Counted from the first letter of the stretch, positions 1 to 12,971 are shown. The stretch is DNA of 64,000 nucleotides from Lagopus muta (GCF_023343835.1 NC_064435.1:81602134-81666133); one strand, 5' to 3'. Notes: a model not told the origin generated them from the letters alone. Program-made: numbers and translations.

Positions 1-353
1 TCAGATGGAACTTCCTGTGTTCCTGTTTCTGCCCGCCATCCCTTGTTCTATTGCTGTAAGTCACAGAAATGGTTCCACCCCCATCTGCTTGACTCCTACA
101 CTTCAGATATTTATAAACAGTAATGAGATCCTCTCTCAGCCTTCTCCAGGCTGAATAGTCTGAGGTCTCTTAGCCTTTCCTCATATGGGAAAGGCTTCAT
201 GCCACTCATCATCTTTGTTGCCCTTCACTGGACTCTCTCTAGGAGATCTGTCTGCCTTGAACCAGCAAGCCTGGAACTGGACACAGTACTCCACATGTGA
301 TTTCACCAGGACAGAGTAGAGGGGGAGTTTCACCACCCTAGATCTGCTGGCCA

Positions 354-384
<31 letters not shown>

Positions 385-470
385 TGATACTGTTGGCCAC
401 CTTGTCCAGAAGAGCATGCTGCCATTTCATATCTCATGGCCAACCTTGTTCACCAGGACAGCCACGTCCT
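1..470 (-). mobile_element. CR1 LINE fragment
   Basis: Read on the minus strand this is CR1 reverse-transcriptase 3' coding sequence: the plus strand shows the usual antisense phrases for 'Leu-Glu-Tyr-Cys-Val-Gln' and for the 'sinking-Lys' region near 280-340. A run of 29 T (357-385) interrupts it, after which CR1-like sequence resumes to about 470. It lies in a CDYL intron and is cut by the window edge. Confidence 0.8.
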
Positions 471-1884
471 GTGTTCCTATTAATATCATTTTTGTCCATA
501 TGGTGAGGCTTTGAGCAGTAGTAGTATGCCTTCACCTTTAAGATGGTCAAATTAATGTTAATTAACTTAGTTGCAAAAAAAAAAAAAAAAAAAAAAAAAC
601 ACAAAAACTTTCCAACTGCAACTATGTTCTGTTCATTTTTCAAACATAGCTCTGCATTCACTGATGCAACCTTTACCTGTTGATGTCGGTCACAAAGCTC
701 TGCTTTTACATCTCTGGGCTGTTTCTTTGCTTTTGAGGACTGAATGTCAAACTGTCCCCTATGCTTCAAGGTGTAGAACACCAGACATGCAGTGCTAGTA
801 ACAAATGCTAATTAAACTTCTTTTAACTTTGTCAGTGGAAAAAACCTCCTTCATGTCTTGTAAACACACTTAAGACAATTACATGGACACCGAAAGCCCA
901 TCGCCTTTAGAAACAGCACTTCATTACAAGCTAAATATCCCTTTTTCCACTGAACTGCAGCTGTCCCTTGTTTGTGGTTTGGAACTAACTGTTGACAAGT
1001 GTGGAAAAAAATTTACAGAAAAACCTGAAACATCTCTTGCCCATTCAAAAAGCATGAAAAGTGTGTGGTGTTTATATCTTGGTCTCTCTTGCCAAATTTT
1101 CTGCTGCTTGAGTACATCCTTAGCAGTTTAAGTTGTGAGCAAAGATCTACTCAAAGCTCTTATGCAAGTTTACTGACTTAAGGATTTTTTTTTTTGGTGG
1201 GTGATGGGTTTTTTTTTTTTTTTCAGTTCAGTCTTGTCCGTTGCGCTTTCCTGGTTCCCTACCTTTTTTTGTCCTTGCCATCACAAAAAGCAATAAAATC
1301 AATATATTAAGGTTTAGAAATCATGTTTGCTTTAATTCATATTTCCTATGGAAAAACAAACTGTTGAGACAGGGATGCAATTTCATCCCATTTTCCTAGA
1401 GAAACATTGGGTAACAGTGTTGTTTCTGCACATCTCCTTTGAAGGGAATCATAAAGGAACGTAATCTGTATAGTATGGTTGGAAAAAGTATCTAAAGCAT
1501 CACTCATCAATTTCACATTTGGTCTGCATCAAATTTTTATTTATTCTGCTGAAATAAAAAAAAAAATAAAGAATTTGATGAGATGTGAAAAACTTGAGAA
1601 TAAGCATGAATCTTCTGTGACAACATAAAATATTTATTTTCCTTTTCATTTTATTCGCATCTATTCTCTCTGAGGATGTTTACAAGCTGAACTCAGCTCT
1701 GTAAAACTTTTCACTTCAAACAGTTAAAATCTTGAATTGTCTTTATCTTCTTGAGGAAAAAGCTATATGATAAGAGAATTAAAACACCATTGCAACAAGA
1801 AAGATTTGGAAATAGCAAAATAAAACCTCATTGCATAGCTCCTTTGACAGGTAAGTCGCCTATTTAATTAGGCAAAAATTCTCA
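471..1884. other. CDYL intron, unique AT-rich DNA
   Basis: No exon, RNA gene or complete element seen. It contains an A25 tract (575-599) and several T runs near 1190-1230. Short reading frames here carry poly-Lys or poly-Phe from those runs and are not credible genes. Confidence 0.6.
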
Positions 1885-2072
1885 GAAAGAACAGAGAGGC
1901 AGTGGCACAGACTGCCCAGGGGGGCGGTGAAGTCACCATCCCTGGAGGTGTTCAAGAGATGTGTAGATGTGGCACTGAGAGAGATGGTTAGTGGGCATGG
2001 TGGGCATGGGTTGGTGGGTTGGCTAGGTGATCTTAGTGGTCTTTTCCAACCTTCATGATTCTGTGATTCTAA
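1885..2072 (+). mobile_element. CR1 3' end
   Basis: This is the plus-strand CR1 3' terminal segment. It has the 'ccctggaggtgttcaa' block and ends in the bird CR1 tail (ccaacc...attctgtgattct). It is strongly 5'-truncated, as is usual for CR1. Confidence 0.85.
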
Positions 2073-3527
2073 TTAGACAAGATGTAGGAGAGAAGTATTT
2101 ATTTACAAACATTTAATATTAAGGTTCACTTATTTGAAAGCAATTTCTGTAATAGAAATAGAAGAAAATGTTTAATGTCCCAAATTTACTTTCATTAGTT
2201 TTTATATATGACTTCGTATGGGTCAAATTAAGCAACATTTAAATAAAGTTGAAAGGTGGAAATTTAAATTATTGAGGTGAATCCATATAATGCCGTCATT
2301 GGACCAACAATTGTTTCAAGTATTTTGCAAAATAAATCATTACAGCTTCGTGTATTATCCAAACTTGAAAAATATCTTGCTTCTTCAGCAAGTTTGTAAA
2401 GGACGAAACAAGATCCACCAGTGATGCTTAATTGCCTATTTATGTGTTTAAACTCTGCTTTTTAAAGGCAACATATTCATGATGTCCTGGAGTATCAGGA
2501 CTCAGGCTATCCGGTAGATTTTAATACAGACTCAGATCTCAGTTTTCAGCAAGCAGCTTTCAAACGTCCTGTGTCACAGCCTGCAGCATTTTTCCAACAT
2601 CTTAACCCTGCTGTTCCCTTTCAACTTGCGCATCCCAACACATGAATCTGACAAATTTTACATTGAAATTTTAACGTGTAGATGGATATAATAAACCCAA
2701 GATGCTCTTATTTTGTCTTATGAATGCTAATTATTTGGTATTATGCATCATAATGTGGAGTACAGAAAAACCTATCCCTTCTGTGCTATGATGAATGGCC
2801 TGTTTACTTGCATTCCTTCAAATACTGTCTATTTAAATTACTGGGAACAAGACCAGAAAGACATAATACTCTGTTTGCCAGTTTTAATAGCAAAATTGTT
2901 TAGACTTCAGAAATATCTCATTGTCTATGAATCCATTAAAATATCCATCACTGCATGCGTCTTGTTTCTCTCCCAAAGCAATATAGCCTGTATTTCTTCA
3001 TTTCTGTTTTCCTTTAAAGACTACTATGGTGTATATGATCTTGTCAATCAAGGTGTTTATTTGACTTGCTATAAGTTCATTTTTCTTCCATTTATTAACT
3101 TCTCATGTTGTTTGAAATTGAAAGGCATCTGCTTTCTCTTTGCAATCTTGATGCTGTCAGACGACTTAGATGTTGAAAAAGGAAAAAGCAGAGCATTCAT
3201 ATCTCTCCTGAATTTATTTATTATACTTCATAAACCTACTCAAGTGCATTGGCATTAGGGACAAATAAGCCTTTTCCTCCTCTCTAAGAACAAACACTGT
3301 TGGTTTGCTTTGCTCTTTTTCTCACAAGCGTGAAATTCATTTGCATTATTGCACTGTGTACAGTGTATATTTCTGTAACATTTATCCAGCTTCCTTGGGA
3401 AGAAGTTTAATATTTATTGTATGTTCACAGTGATATGCCTAGTGTATTTTCGTGCTGTAGGGATTATGAGACTGTTGAACTGATAAAATGTAATTAATAG
3501 AATGTTACTGTTTAAACTGTTTTCCAG
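2073..3527. other. CDYL intron
   Basis: AT-rich intron sequence ending in the polypyrimidine tract and AG (3526-3527) of the next CDYL exon. A 171-codon open frame at 2743-3258 has biased, Phe/Leu/Ile/Ser-rich composition and no family resemblance, and I treat it as chance. Confidence 0.6.
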
Positions 3528-3784
3528 GTACATCTACCTTTATGGAAGCATTAGCAGCCAATGGTACAACCAACATACAGACTTCTGTGACAGGAGTGAC
3601 AGCCAGCAAGCGGAGGTTTATTGACGACAGGAGGGATCAACCTTTTGATAAAAGGCTGCGGTTCAGTGTGAGACAAACGGAGAGTGCATACCGGTACAGA
3701 GACATTGTTGTCAGGAAACAAGATGGATTCACGCACATCTTGCTATCAACAAAATCATCTGAAAATAACTCACTAAATCCAGAG
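3528..3784 (+). CDS. CDYL: CDYL internal exon, linker and start of crotonase-like domain
   Basis: First CDYL coding exon in the window. The chromodomain exons lie to the left. The acceptor is tttccag at 3521-3527 and the donor GTCAGA begins at 3785. The exon opens with the last two bases of a split Gly codon and ends in phase 0. The translation (FMEALAANGTTNIQTSVTGV..., SKRRFIDDRRDQPFDKRLRF, then YRYRDIVVRKQDGFTHILLS) matches vertebrate CDYL as I know it: a basic linker followed by the first strands of the C-terminal crotonase (enoyl-CoA hydratase-like) fold. CDYL is a nuclear corepressor that binds methylated H3 through its chromodomain, recruits histone deacetylases and REST/G9a complexes through the C-terminal domain, and has been reported to lower histone crotonylation. 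The visible five exons encode about 314 residues, the full C-terminal half. Confidence 0.95.
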
Positions 3785-4465
3785 GTCAGAACAATCCTGA
3801 TTTGGGAGGGGGGAAAGAGGTGGCAAGGCTGCAGAAGGAATTATAAATCTCTGCCGTGTTTGTACCTCTTATTCAGGCACAAACACACTAAATGAGATGT
3901 GGGTTTTTCTTGCAAGTTATTATACATCCAATTGACTTGTAGCTTGATGCAGTTGAGGGTGTTAACTTATGTTATCTGAACATAGATATTTTGATGTTTG
4001 ATGAACATAGGAGTTTTGATGTACTATATTCTCTAATAGATGTGGAAATCAGTGAAGTGCAACTCAAAACAAACTTTAGTCTGAATCAAGGTTCTTTTCC
4101 TCTGAACTGGTTGCATGTGCCATCTGCTGTCCAAATTACAGAAATGCTGAATTAATTCTATAGTTAAAGATAACATCTAATTTTTTTCTTAATGATTTCA
4201 TCATCTCATTCTGATCATGTTTAGAAACACAAAGCTAACACCGATGGGGCTTTGGGTTGTTTTGCTGTTTGCTTTTTAAACTTTCTTATATTTGAACAAT
4301 AAAAAAAACTTTATAAATAGTAACTTTTCTAATATGATGATTGGATCCTAAGGGAAAATGAGAATCTCAAAGACTGAGATCCTACATGACAAAGGGGAAA
4401 GAACAGCATGCTAATTTCTAATGTTATAATAAAAGTACTTTAATGAATTTTATTTTTTTTTCCAG
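3785..4465. other. CDYL intron
   Basis: 681-bp intron, donor GTCAGA, acceptor preceded by a long T tract. No repeat or RNA recognised. Confidence 0.85.
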
Positions 4466-4638
4466 GTAATGAAGGAAGTCCAAAGTGCACTGAACACAGC
4501 AGCTGCAGATGACAGCAAACTCGTGCTGTTCAGTGCAGTTGGTAGCATTTTCTGCTGCGGTCTTGATTTTATTTATTTTATACGACGTTTAACAGATGAT
4601 AGAAAAAAGGAAAGCACTAAGATGGCAGAAGCTATTAG
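4466..4638 (+). CDS. CDYL: CDYL exon, crotonase-like domain
   Basis: Acceptor ttttttttccag ends at 4465 and the donor GTATGT begins at 4639. The exon starts in phase 0 with Val-Met-Lys-Glu-Val-Gln-Ser and ends with two bases of an Arg codon completed at 7442. It encodes the strand-turn-helix region with SKLVLFSAVGSIFCCGLDF and FIRRLTDDRKKESTKMAEAI, corresponding to the first oxyanion-hole segment of the crotonase fold (SAVGS-F--G-D). The GLDF motif is where true hydratases carry a G-A-D signature. Confidence 0.96.
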
Positions 4639-5067
4639 GTATGTAAACGTATCTTCAGTCATCTGAGCGGGTATTTTTCATTATCCAGTCTGACTTGCTT
4701 TATCTTTTCTATTTCAAAAGCCTCTAATTCAACAATACCTCAGACAATCACCTGTTATGTGATAAGCATGCAGCACTTCTTTATAATCCCTGTCCATTTC
4801 TATCTGGGTTATTATTTCATGCATCACTATTTATACCATTAAGATTTAACTATGGAAACTAGTGTTATGATAATATTTATCCAGTTGAAGCCAATTTTAA
4901 AAGACTTCAACAGCCATACACTTTCAGGAAAGGTAACTGAACGTACAGAAACACAAGATGATTGTGTTGATTGTGACTGAATGGTTAACAGTATAACTGA
5001 TACAGAACAGTAGAATTATGGATATTTTACTGGTGAACTAGTAGTGAATAAGTAAATACTAGTTACC
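4639..5067. other. CDYL intron, unique part
   Basis: AT-rich sequence after the GTATGT donor; nothing recognised. Confidence 0.6.
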
Positions 5068-5300
5068 TGTTGTGGTTGAACCCAGGAAGCATATGAACAC
5101 CCTGCTGCCTCTTGCTCATTCCCCCACATCTCAGTGGGATGGGGAGAAAATAGGCAGGAGGAAAAAGGGTAGAAACTGTAGGTTGAGATTAAAAACTATT
5201 TACTTAGAAAAAGGAAGAAAAAAATAACAGTAATGGTAACTTATACACACATACACAACCATAAACTAGAAGAATGTTTATCAAAAAATGTATGGATCTT
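5068..5300 (+). mobile_element. Decayed ERVL-type LTR
   Basis: Starts tgttgtggttgaaccc and carries the phrase 'cagtgggatggggaga' and a downstream 'ggttgagattaaaaac' block. These are familiar from bird ERVL-family LTRs (known from memory, not searched). The right end is not clear, and no internal retroviral sequence or partner LTR is seen nearby. Confidence 0.6.
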
Positions 5301-5432
5301 GCATCCCCAAGTACAGGGAAGCTCTGTTTTCTATGGCCTGAGATCTTGCAGTAACTCCTGCATACTTCCAGAATAACTGTACTCCTTCAGAGACCCTATG
5401 TTCAGTTGCTACTGTGCTGTATATGTCTAAAC

Positions 5433-5435
<3 letters not shown>

Positions 5436-5467
<32 letters not shown>

Positions 5468-5468
5468 G
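5436..5468. repeat. A24-G9 homopolymer tract
   Basis: A run of 24 A followed directly by 9 G inside the CDYL intron. It may be genuine or reflect sequencing slippage. Confidence 0.9.
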
Positions 5469-5645
5469 CTTACTCATAAATTTGTGTAAATCTCCCCATA
5501 CAGTATCTAAAACTGAATTGAAAAGCCACCTGTCATTCAGGTTAAAAGATTGTTCTACAAATGCTGATTTCTATATGTTCACCTCTGAATTTAATAATCA
5601 TGTACCTGCACTAAATATGAGCAACGTTATCCTTATGTATCAGAC

Positions 5646-6064
5646 CTATTAACTATTTGAGGGAGCTGGGCTTGTTCAGCCTGGAGAAGAGAAGGCTGTG
5701 AGGTCATGTCATTTACAGCCTTCCAGTACCTAAAGGGAGCCTACAAACAGGAGGGGAATCAACTCTTTGAAAGGGTAGACAACAGCAGGACAAGGGGAAA
5801 TGGTTTTAAGTTGAAGGAAGGAAGATTTAGGTTGAGTATCACCGGGGAAGTTCTTCACAGAGAGTGTGATGAGGTGCTGGAACAGGCTGCCCAGAGAGGT
5901 TATGGATGCCCTGTCCCTGGAGGTATTCAAGGCCATGTTGGATGGGGCCCTGGACAGCCTGATGTAGTATTGAATGAATGGGGAGGTTGGTAGCCCTGCC
6001 TGCAGCAGGGGGTTGGAGATTCATGATCCTTGAGGTCCTTTCCAACCCAAGCCATTCTATGATT
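5646..6064 (+). mobile_element. CR1 3' part
   Basis: Plus-strand CR1. It encodes degraded C-terminal ORF2 ([17 protein letters not shown], then a frameshifted NRL-PxEVxDAPSLE-type segment) and ends with the CR1 3' tail 'ccaacccaagccattctatgatt'. It is 5'-truncated. Confidence 0.9.
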
Positions 6065-6344
6065 AACTAAGAAATGTCAGTATCTTACTTGTGAGTTTGG
6101 AGTCTCTCTCCCTGTCCCCCAACTTTTATGCATGCATACTTTTCATTGGAACTGGGATGAATGTCTTTTTGTGTCAATAATATGAGAATACACAATTGTA
6201 GCTTAGTATTGCATCATCATCTAAGAGAGAGTGGCTGTGTGAGGCACAAGATTTTAACACAAACACTTCCATACCAGGGTCATTAAATGCACATCTGTTC
6301 TATAACTGTGCTTTGAACTGGAGAAATGTCAGACTTCCACACAG

Positions 6345-7350
6345 AGTGTAGAGGTTGGAAGGGGACCTCGGGATTCATCTGGTCCCCTCAGCAGGGTGCC
6401 CAGGACCACGTCTAGACAGGGCTTTGAAGTTTGTGCCCACTGCCTCTTGTTTTGTTACTGAGAACCACTGGAAAGAGCCTAGCTATGTCTTCCTTGCAGC
6501 CTCCCTGCAGCTGTCTGTATACATTGATAAGATCATTCCCACGTTGAGCCTTCTCTTCTCCAGGCTGAACAGTCCCAGCCTTTCCTCATAGAAGATATGC
6601 TCCAGTCTGTTAATCAGCTTTGTGGCCCATTGCTGAACACTGTCGAATAACACCCTGTCTCCCTTGTACTTGGGAGCCCAGAACTGGACACAGTATTTTA
6701 GGTGTGTTTTTCCTTATGCTGAGGGGAAGGATCACCTCACTCAACCTACTAACGACACTCCTCATAGCGCAGCACACAATATCATTAGTCTTCTTTGCCA
6801 TGAGGCAAATGTGCAACTTGGTGTCAACTGGGACTGAGTCTTTTTTTCTGCCAGGCTGCTTTCATTGGCCTCCTGAATGAATTAGTGCATGGGGCCGTTG
6901 CTTCCATGCTGGACTTTGCACTCCTTTTTGTTGAACTTCGTGAGGTTCCCATTAGATGTTTCTCCAGTCTGTAGAGGTCTCTGGATGGCAGAACAATACT
7001 GTAGCCAGGCTTTTTAATGGTCAATAAGCTTTCTGAGAGTGCACTAACCCACCTAGGTCACAAATGAATTTGAATGTGACTGGACTGAGTACTTAGCCCT
7101 GGGATATAGGGCTGGCAACTGGCCTCCAACTAGACTTCGTACCACTGATCACCATCCTTTGGGCCCAACCATTCAGCCAGTTTTCAATCCACCTCACCAT
7201 ATCCATACTTCATCAGCTTCCCTGTGAGAGTTTTATGGGAGATGGTGATGAAAGACTTACTGAAGTCTAGGCAGACAACATCAGCTGCTCTCTCCTCATT
7301 GGCAAAGCTAGTCACCTCCACAGTAGGTTATCAGGTTGGTTTTGAAAGTG
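6345..7350 (-). mobile_element. CR1 copy, about 1 kb
   Basis: Minus-strand CR1. The 3' end lies at the left (antisense ggttggaaggggacct...), then ORF2 sequence is followed backwards through the LEYCVQ-like and FADDTK-like regions to about 7350. Many stops make it inactive. It lies about 90 bp before a CDYL exon. Confidence 0.85.
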
Positions 7351-7441
7351 ACGTTGCTATAGAGATTAATTATTACTGAGATCTCAAGGGCTGGTATATT
7401 TTGCTTTTAATACATGAGTGCATGTTCTTGTTTTTCTTCAG

Positions 7442-7652
7442 GAATTTTGTGAATACTTTTATTCAGTTTAAGAAGCCTATCATTGTAGCAGTAAATGGCC
7501 CAGCCATTGGACTTGGAGCATCTATATTGCCTCTGTGTGACGTGGTTTGGGCTAATGAGAAGGCTTGGTTTCAGACACCATACACTACTTTTGGACAAAG
7601 TCCAGATGGATGTTCATCCCTTACATTCCCCCGGATAATGGGCCTGGCTTCT
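7442..7652 (+). CDS. CDYL: CDYL exon, CoA-binding and oxyanion-hole core
   Basis: Acceptor ttttcttcag at 7432-7441 and donor GTAAGT at 7653. The first base completes the Arg codon split from 4638. It encodes NFVNTFIQFKKPIIVAVNGP, then AIGLGASILPLCDVVWANE, then KAWFQTPYTTFGQSPDGCS and FPRIMGLAS. The KPIIVAVNGPAIGLGASI stretch is the classical crotonase signature (second oxyanion-hole glycine and helix). The catalytic Glu pair of true enoyl-CoA hydratases is not conserved in an obvious way. That fits the usual view of CDYL as a divergent crotonase-fold protein that binds CoA, although a crotonyl-CoA hydratase activity has been reported for it. Confidence 0.97.
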
Positions 7653-10600
7653 GTAAGTAGCTTGCAGGGCAGGGGATGACAGCTTCACAATACAGTTGTG
7701 AAACTTTATCCAGCGATTTCACGATCTTTTAAGCTTTGCTGTGCTATCTTTATTATTCTTTCTCTCTTGAATACTTTTCATGAGAAACCAGTATTTATAG
7801 GTTCTCTGCTGTTGCAACTTAGCTTACAACTGAGGGCACCAAACAACCAGCGTGAGACCTAATCCCACATCATGGGCACCCTTAACCCTTTTGGTGGCAG
7901 AAGGGGAAGGTGTGTACCTGGATACATGCTCCCAGCTGAGGTCTTATGAAGACCAGCCAATGGTGTCTTGCATTCAGCACAGCATCAGGAAGTGTAGTAA
8001 AGAGTACACTGGTCTGTGCTTATGTTGCAGATCCCTGTATCACCAACTATCAGCAGTCTTATGCTAATATGCAAAATAGGTAAATCAGCTTTCATGCACT
8101 CATTATTCTCAAGAAGCTTCCCTACTTTATGCATCTCTCCTGATGTTAAATGAGTGCGTTATGCAGGAAATACTTGATCCAAGTCACCCCTGCAAATCCT
8201 TTTTTTTTTTTTTTTTTTTCTCATCTAAATTTTAGCTTTGTGTTTTGTTTGTACGGTTTTAATGGCTTGAAATAACTGATAATGCTTTGCATTGCTGCTG
8301 AAGCTATAAGCCACATTATTTAAGTTTTTCTTTTTTCCTGTTTTCCAATCAGATAAAAGAATTGAATGTAAAAAAGAAAATGCTACTTAAAATGTTCTTA
8401 CCTACATTATTTTTGTTGTTTACTTTTTTTTATGCTGCATTCCTTGAAAACTTGGACCTATGTCCCATTGCAGTTGAAACTGAATAGTAACAGTGTGAAA
8501 CAAGCACTCACAGCTCTGTGTTTTTTTCCTAAGTTACTGTTTATTATATAATCCAGTTTTCCCCCATAGGCATTTATTGATTTAAAAAAAAAAAACAAAT
8601 TTTTAACATGTTAAAAGCATCAGGTTGAACAGATCTCATAACTAATTAATTGCGTGATGTCTGGATTTAGTGAGTAGAAGGAAAAAGAAAAGGTAATTGA
8701 AACAGGTTGATAGTTATGAGTATATTTAATATATGAGCATGTTACAACCTACTGATTGTTCCTTTCCCTTTTTATTTGGACATCAATCCATTCGTTCATC
8801 CATTCATCCATCCATTCCATCCATCCTCGTCCTTTAGAGTGAGTCCCGTGGTTGTTACTTTTTGTTTCTTCAGAACTTTCATAAAAACACAAGCTCTTCC
8901 CTAGTGTACTCTTTCATTTGCCTTCGTGAATGCTCTCATCCTTAAATCTAAAGATCTAAATGCGAAGCTTCTAGTGCAAATAATACTGTACTATTCCATA
9001 GCTAAATGCATTTTCCAAGGGAAAGTCCAAGCTGCTGCTTTCATACTATTGTTGACCCTTTGCAGTGTCAATGCTGTGCAAGGCAAAGTTGGTCTTTAAT
9101 CAGTGGGTTTTGTGAAATCTATTCAGAACATGTTGGAAATTTCATTAAAGCAGCATGCTTCCCTGGGAAGTCAGCAGAAACAAGAGGCAGCTAGCAGGAG
9201 ATGACAGACATTCAGGGAGGAAAAAAAAAAGTCCTACAAAAGAAAGGGGACCTCTGTCTGCTTTGAAACTTTTTTTTTTTACAAATGTATTGAAACAGAT
9301 ACCAAGTAAGTCCCACACACAGCTCTTGTACGTTGGTTTCATTGCATTCTTTTTATCAGCAACACCTAGTAAAAATATTCTAGGGCAAGACTGTTGGAAA
9401 TACCTTCACGGAGTGGGTCAGTCTCAGCTGCTGAGCAGTCTGTCGTGTAGAATTTTTTCCTAGAATATGGTTGATGTAAAGCTCATTACTGCAGGAAATT
9501 TGAAGTACAGACTTGGGATTCAAAACTGATTCTGTATTGGGAATACCAAGAAATTTAGAAGAATGCTTATGCTCTGCTTTCAAGTTCTGAAAGCAAATCT
9601 GCAATAGAGGTTCTGAAGTCTGTTTGGGAAGCCCTGTTACTGTGTGTCTGCTGTGGAGTTCTTGCTCTGTTTTTTCTGGTTCTTGCTATAAAGCACAGGA
9701 GCTGTGGGATCAAGTTATACGCACCTGCTTTTTTTTCAATCAGTCTGCAGCATGCTGGCACTGCAACTTAAGCTTTTGTGTCATATGTGGGGGATTCGTA
9801 TTTCCCAGAGTCTGTAGTCTACATCAGTCAGGATCTTCAGCACTATAGGGAGCTGCCTTTTAGCAGTGCGTGGGAGAGTTGAGGTGCTCTGTGGCATCTA
9901 TGTTTGTGTGGAAGTGCCGTGATGCACTTTCTGTTGAAGGAGGGAAACTGAGACCAGCAGATGTCTCAGCGCCGTATGGCAGTTCCTTAGTGAAAGGAGA
10001 AGTATGAAACTGAGTTCATGAATATGAGAATTGGTCATGAGAACGTGGTGTTAATGAAGTATTTTTTATCATCTTCATCTCTACGGCTGTATTTTATTTC
10101 TTGGAAAGTAGGCAACAAGTGTGTTAAATTTCAGATCAAATACAAGACGTGGTCAGATGAATAAAACTTGTTTGGCAGTGGGTCTCCAGCATACAATATG
10201 TACAAATCTAAAGATTCCCTTTTGAAATCTGTCAGCTAAGATCACTATTGAGTGTGCATTTCATGCAAGGTTTTCTGCGTGTGCTGTGATACAGCTTGCA
10301 GAAATAAGATAATTGCACCGCTAGCGCTTGTTGTCTTCACATTCAGGAGAACAGTGTCTTTGACAATAATAATGATGATGTTTCCTAGCATTCATTTTTT
10401 ACCTCATCACTTAAGATCGATGTGAAGAATACGTAACTGACTAGCTGACTTCAAGTGTAAAATTTCCTAACTCCCAGTAGATTGTCTTCACATTTTTATC
10501 AAAATCAGTGCTAAGTGTCTTTCAAAATTGAATTTAAATTTCTAAATATTTTTTCCTCCCTTTCCTGTTTTTTCAGTCAAAATTGTCTATCACTGATTTT

Positions 10601-12013
10601 TGGCTAGCATTACAAGTCAGTATTGTTTGTGTATGATCCAGAAAAATCAGAAAATATAATTATTATGATAAATCTTGCGTAGTTAAGTTTGCTGGAACCT
10701 GTAACAGAAGGTATTACTAACAGGAGTATATAAATCATATGTCAAAGATCCTAGGAAGCACTCCTTTCACAAGCCACCTGAGCTGGGGGTCAGCAACTGA
10801 ACAGCCTCATGTTCCAAGTGTCCAGTGATAACTTCGTCATATTTTCAGTGTAATTAGTCATTAAAGAGCAGTAAGGCTGATTTTCCAAAGTTGACAATTA
10901 CTCTGAGCTTTTAATCTTCACTGGCTGTTAACATGCAGCTATCAAGGCAAACACAGTTTAATTGTCTGTAGAAGAATCTTCATTAAGAGAGATACATAAA
11001 CATGTAGAGTCCCGTTTAACAGGGAAGCTATTAAACAGTCACATGTGTGATTGGAAATCAACAAATTTTACAGAGATTGCTGTATGAAATGTATTGTTCT
11101 TCTGTATCTTTATTAATGCTTTTTTTCAATGTATAAGATCTTCCTAAGATTTTGGGTTCTGATCGTTTTTGTTTGTGTTTTTTATTGTTGTGGTGGGTTT
11201 TCTGTTTGTTTGTTTTTTAATTCCTTCCAAAAAAATTCCTCTATCAGCTTCAGAAAGAATTAATCAGTTCAATATTAATTTTCTATGACTTTGAACAGAA
11301 AACAGCTAATATCCCATTCACTCGCTTCAGTGGGTTTTGGAAATTGAACTCCAAAAGATGAGCCATCTATTTCAAATGCTACATCATACATGAAATGATA
11401 TGAAGACATGTGAGATGGGCTCAAAATAAACCATATATATATATTTAGGTTTCAGAATGTTCAGTATGAAAAAAAAAATAACAGCAGACCATTGAACTAC
11501 GCTTTTCTTGCAAGACGAGCAGTTCACAGGAGGTCTACCACAAGAATTAGGTGATCTTTATAATTTACACATAAATGTAGACTTTAAAATATTTTTAAAA
11601 ATTATATTTTTTTAAAGTAAGACTTAGTTACTGCAAGCATTGCTATCATGGAAAGCAAGGTGATGAGTTCATTACAGATCTGTCAGGCATTGTAGTCTGT
11701 TACCATATGTACCATATGCTGCAGTACTCCAAGAAAGCTGAAGCTTATGTACACTCATGAATAGGAAATAACAAAAAACCATCTACACGTTTCACACTTA
11801 ATCATAGACCTCTATTTCTACAGCTACTGAAGCTGTATAGTCAACACCACTGACCAGCTCATCTGTAGGCAGCTCTTTATCTTTAAAAGCTGGAAGAGCC
11901 ATAGTCAAACTCTTAAATAGCGTAGGCATTTTCTCTTTTCTTTTGAGCATTTTTCCTTTAACGAGTTCTGTCTCATTACATTTCATACCAGAAGTAACTT
12001 TTTATCCCTTCAG
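7653..12013. other. CDYL intron, 4.4 kb
   Basis: Largest CDYL intron seen in full. It contains a T tract at 8200-8219, a (CATC)n-like tract at about 8781-8826 and an A12 run near 8584. I see no CR1, LTR or credible exon. A short antisense frame near 11,800-11,986 has no supporting signals. Confidence 0.7.
8781..8826. repeat. Imperfect (ATCC)n microsatellite
   Basis: Repeated catccatt/catccatc units, about 45 bp. Confidence 0.8.
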
Positions 12014-12157
12014 GCCAATGAAATGTTGTTCAGTGGAAGGAAGTTGACTGCGCAGGAAGCTTGTGCCAAAGGACTGGTCTCTCAAGTGTTTTGGCCAGGA
12101 ACGTTCACACAAGAAGTAATGGTTCGAATAAAGGAACTGGTGACATGTAATTCAGTT
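12014..12157 (+). CDS. CDYL: CDYL exon, crotonase-like domain C-terminal part
   Basis: Acceptor tatcccttcag ends at 12013 and the donor GTAAGT begins at 12158; both exon ends are phase 0. It encodes ANEMLFSGRKLTAQEACAKG, LVSQVFWPGTFTQEVMVRI and KELVTCNSV. The 'NEMLFSGRKLTAQEA' helix and the 'KGLVSQVF' turn are shared with CDYL/CDY and the peroxisomal ECI/PECI crotonases. In those families this part forms the trimer-contact region. Confidence 0.97.
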
Positions 12158-12971
12158 GTAAGTGTCCTTAATTTAACTATTAACAACTTACTGTAAGGAA
12201 ATAAATAAAAATTAATGTATTGTTAGACTACATCGTTACACCTTCCCTCTCAAAAAAAAAAAAAAAGAGACAAGTAATGAGTATTAATGTGCTTTTTTAT
12301 GTTAATTTTTTTTGTTGTTGTTCTTGATTTAAAGAGTTCATACCTGTTGTTTTTTTTTGTAAACCATATGCTGTAATATGTTGTGGCTAAGAATACTGTA
12401 CTCTTTCAGAATATACTTTCTTTTTAACTTAAGTATAAATGATACAGTAAATAAGTCCAACTTATTCTAATTAACAGTGTAAACAGTTGCCCTAGTCATA
12501 TTTTGAGTTGTAATTTAAATTACCAAGGAAATTGATAATAATTCTGTAGCGAGAATGCAGTTTTTGACAACAGGCTAAGCTTTCAGTTTTTACTGGTAAT
12601 GCTTGTGGCACTCATGTCTGTGTTTCAGCAGTTCTGCATGATGGCTGCAACCACCACAATCCAATGCTTCCTTAGGGAAAGAAATACAGTACAAAGCAAC
12701 TGTTACATACAGATATTGTGGATTTTGAAACAGAATAAGTGAAAAAGCCAACTTTTGATTTTATTTTTTTTCGCAATCTTATTAAAATGTTGTTTAAAGT
12801 TCGAATGTCTGCCTGGTTATTAGAGCAGTTTTGGATAACAATATTACAGTTAACCTTCACCAAAATGAAGTTAGTTTTCTCATGTTATCACTGTGAAATC
12901 ATGCACATGTAGTACATGAATCGTTTGAAAAGCTCACATTTATGAATAACATCAGGCTCTGTATAAAACTA

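Noticed and set aside
2743..3258. 171-codon open frame, plus strand, in a CDYL intron
   Set aside because: Low-complexity aliphatic/aromatic composition in AT-rich intron DNA, no splice or start context, no family resemblance.
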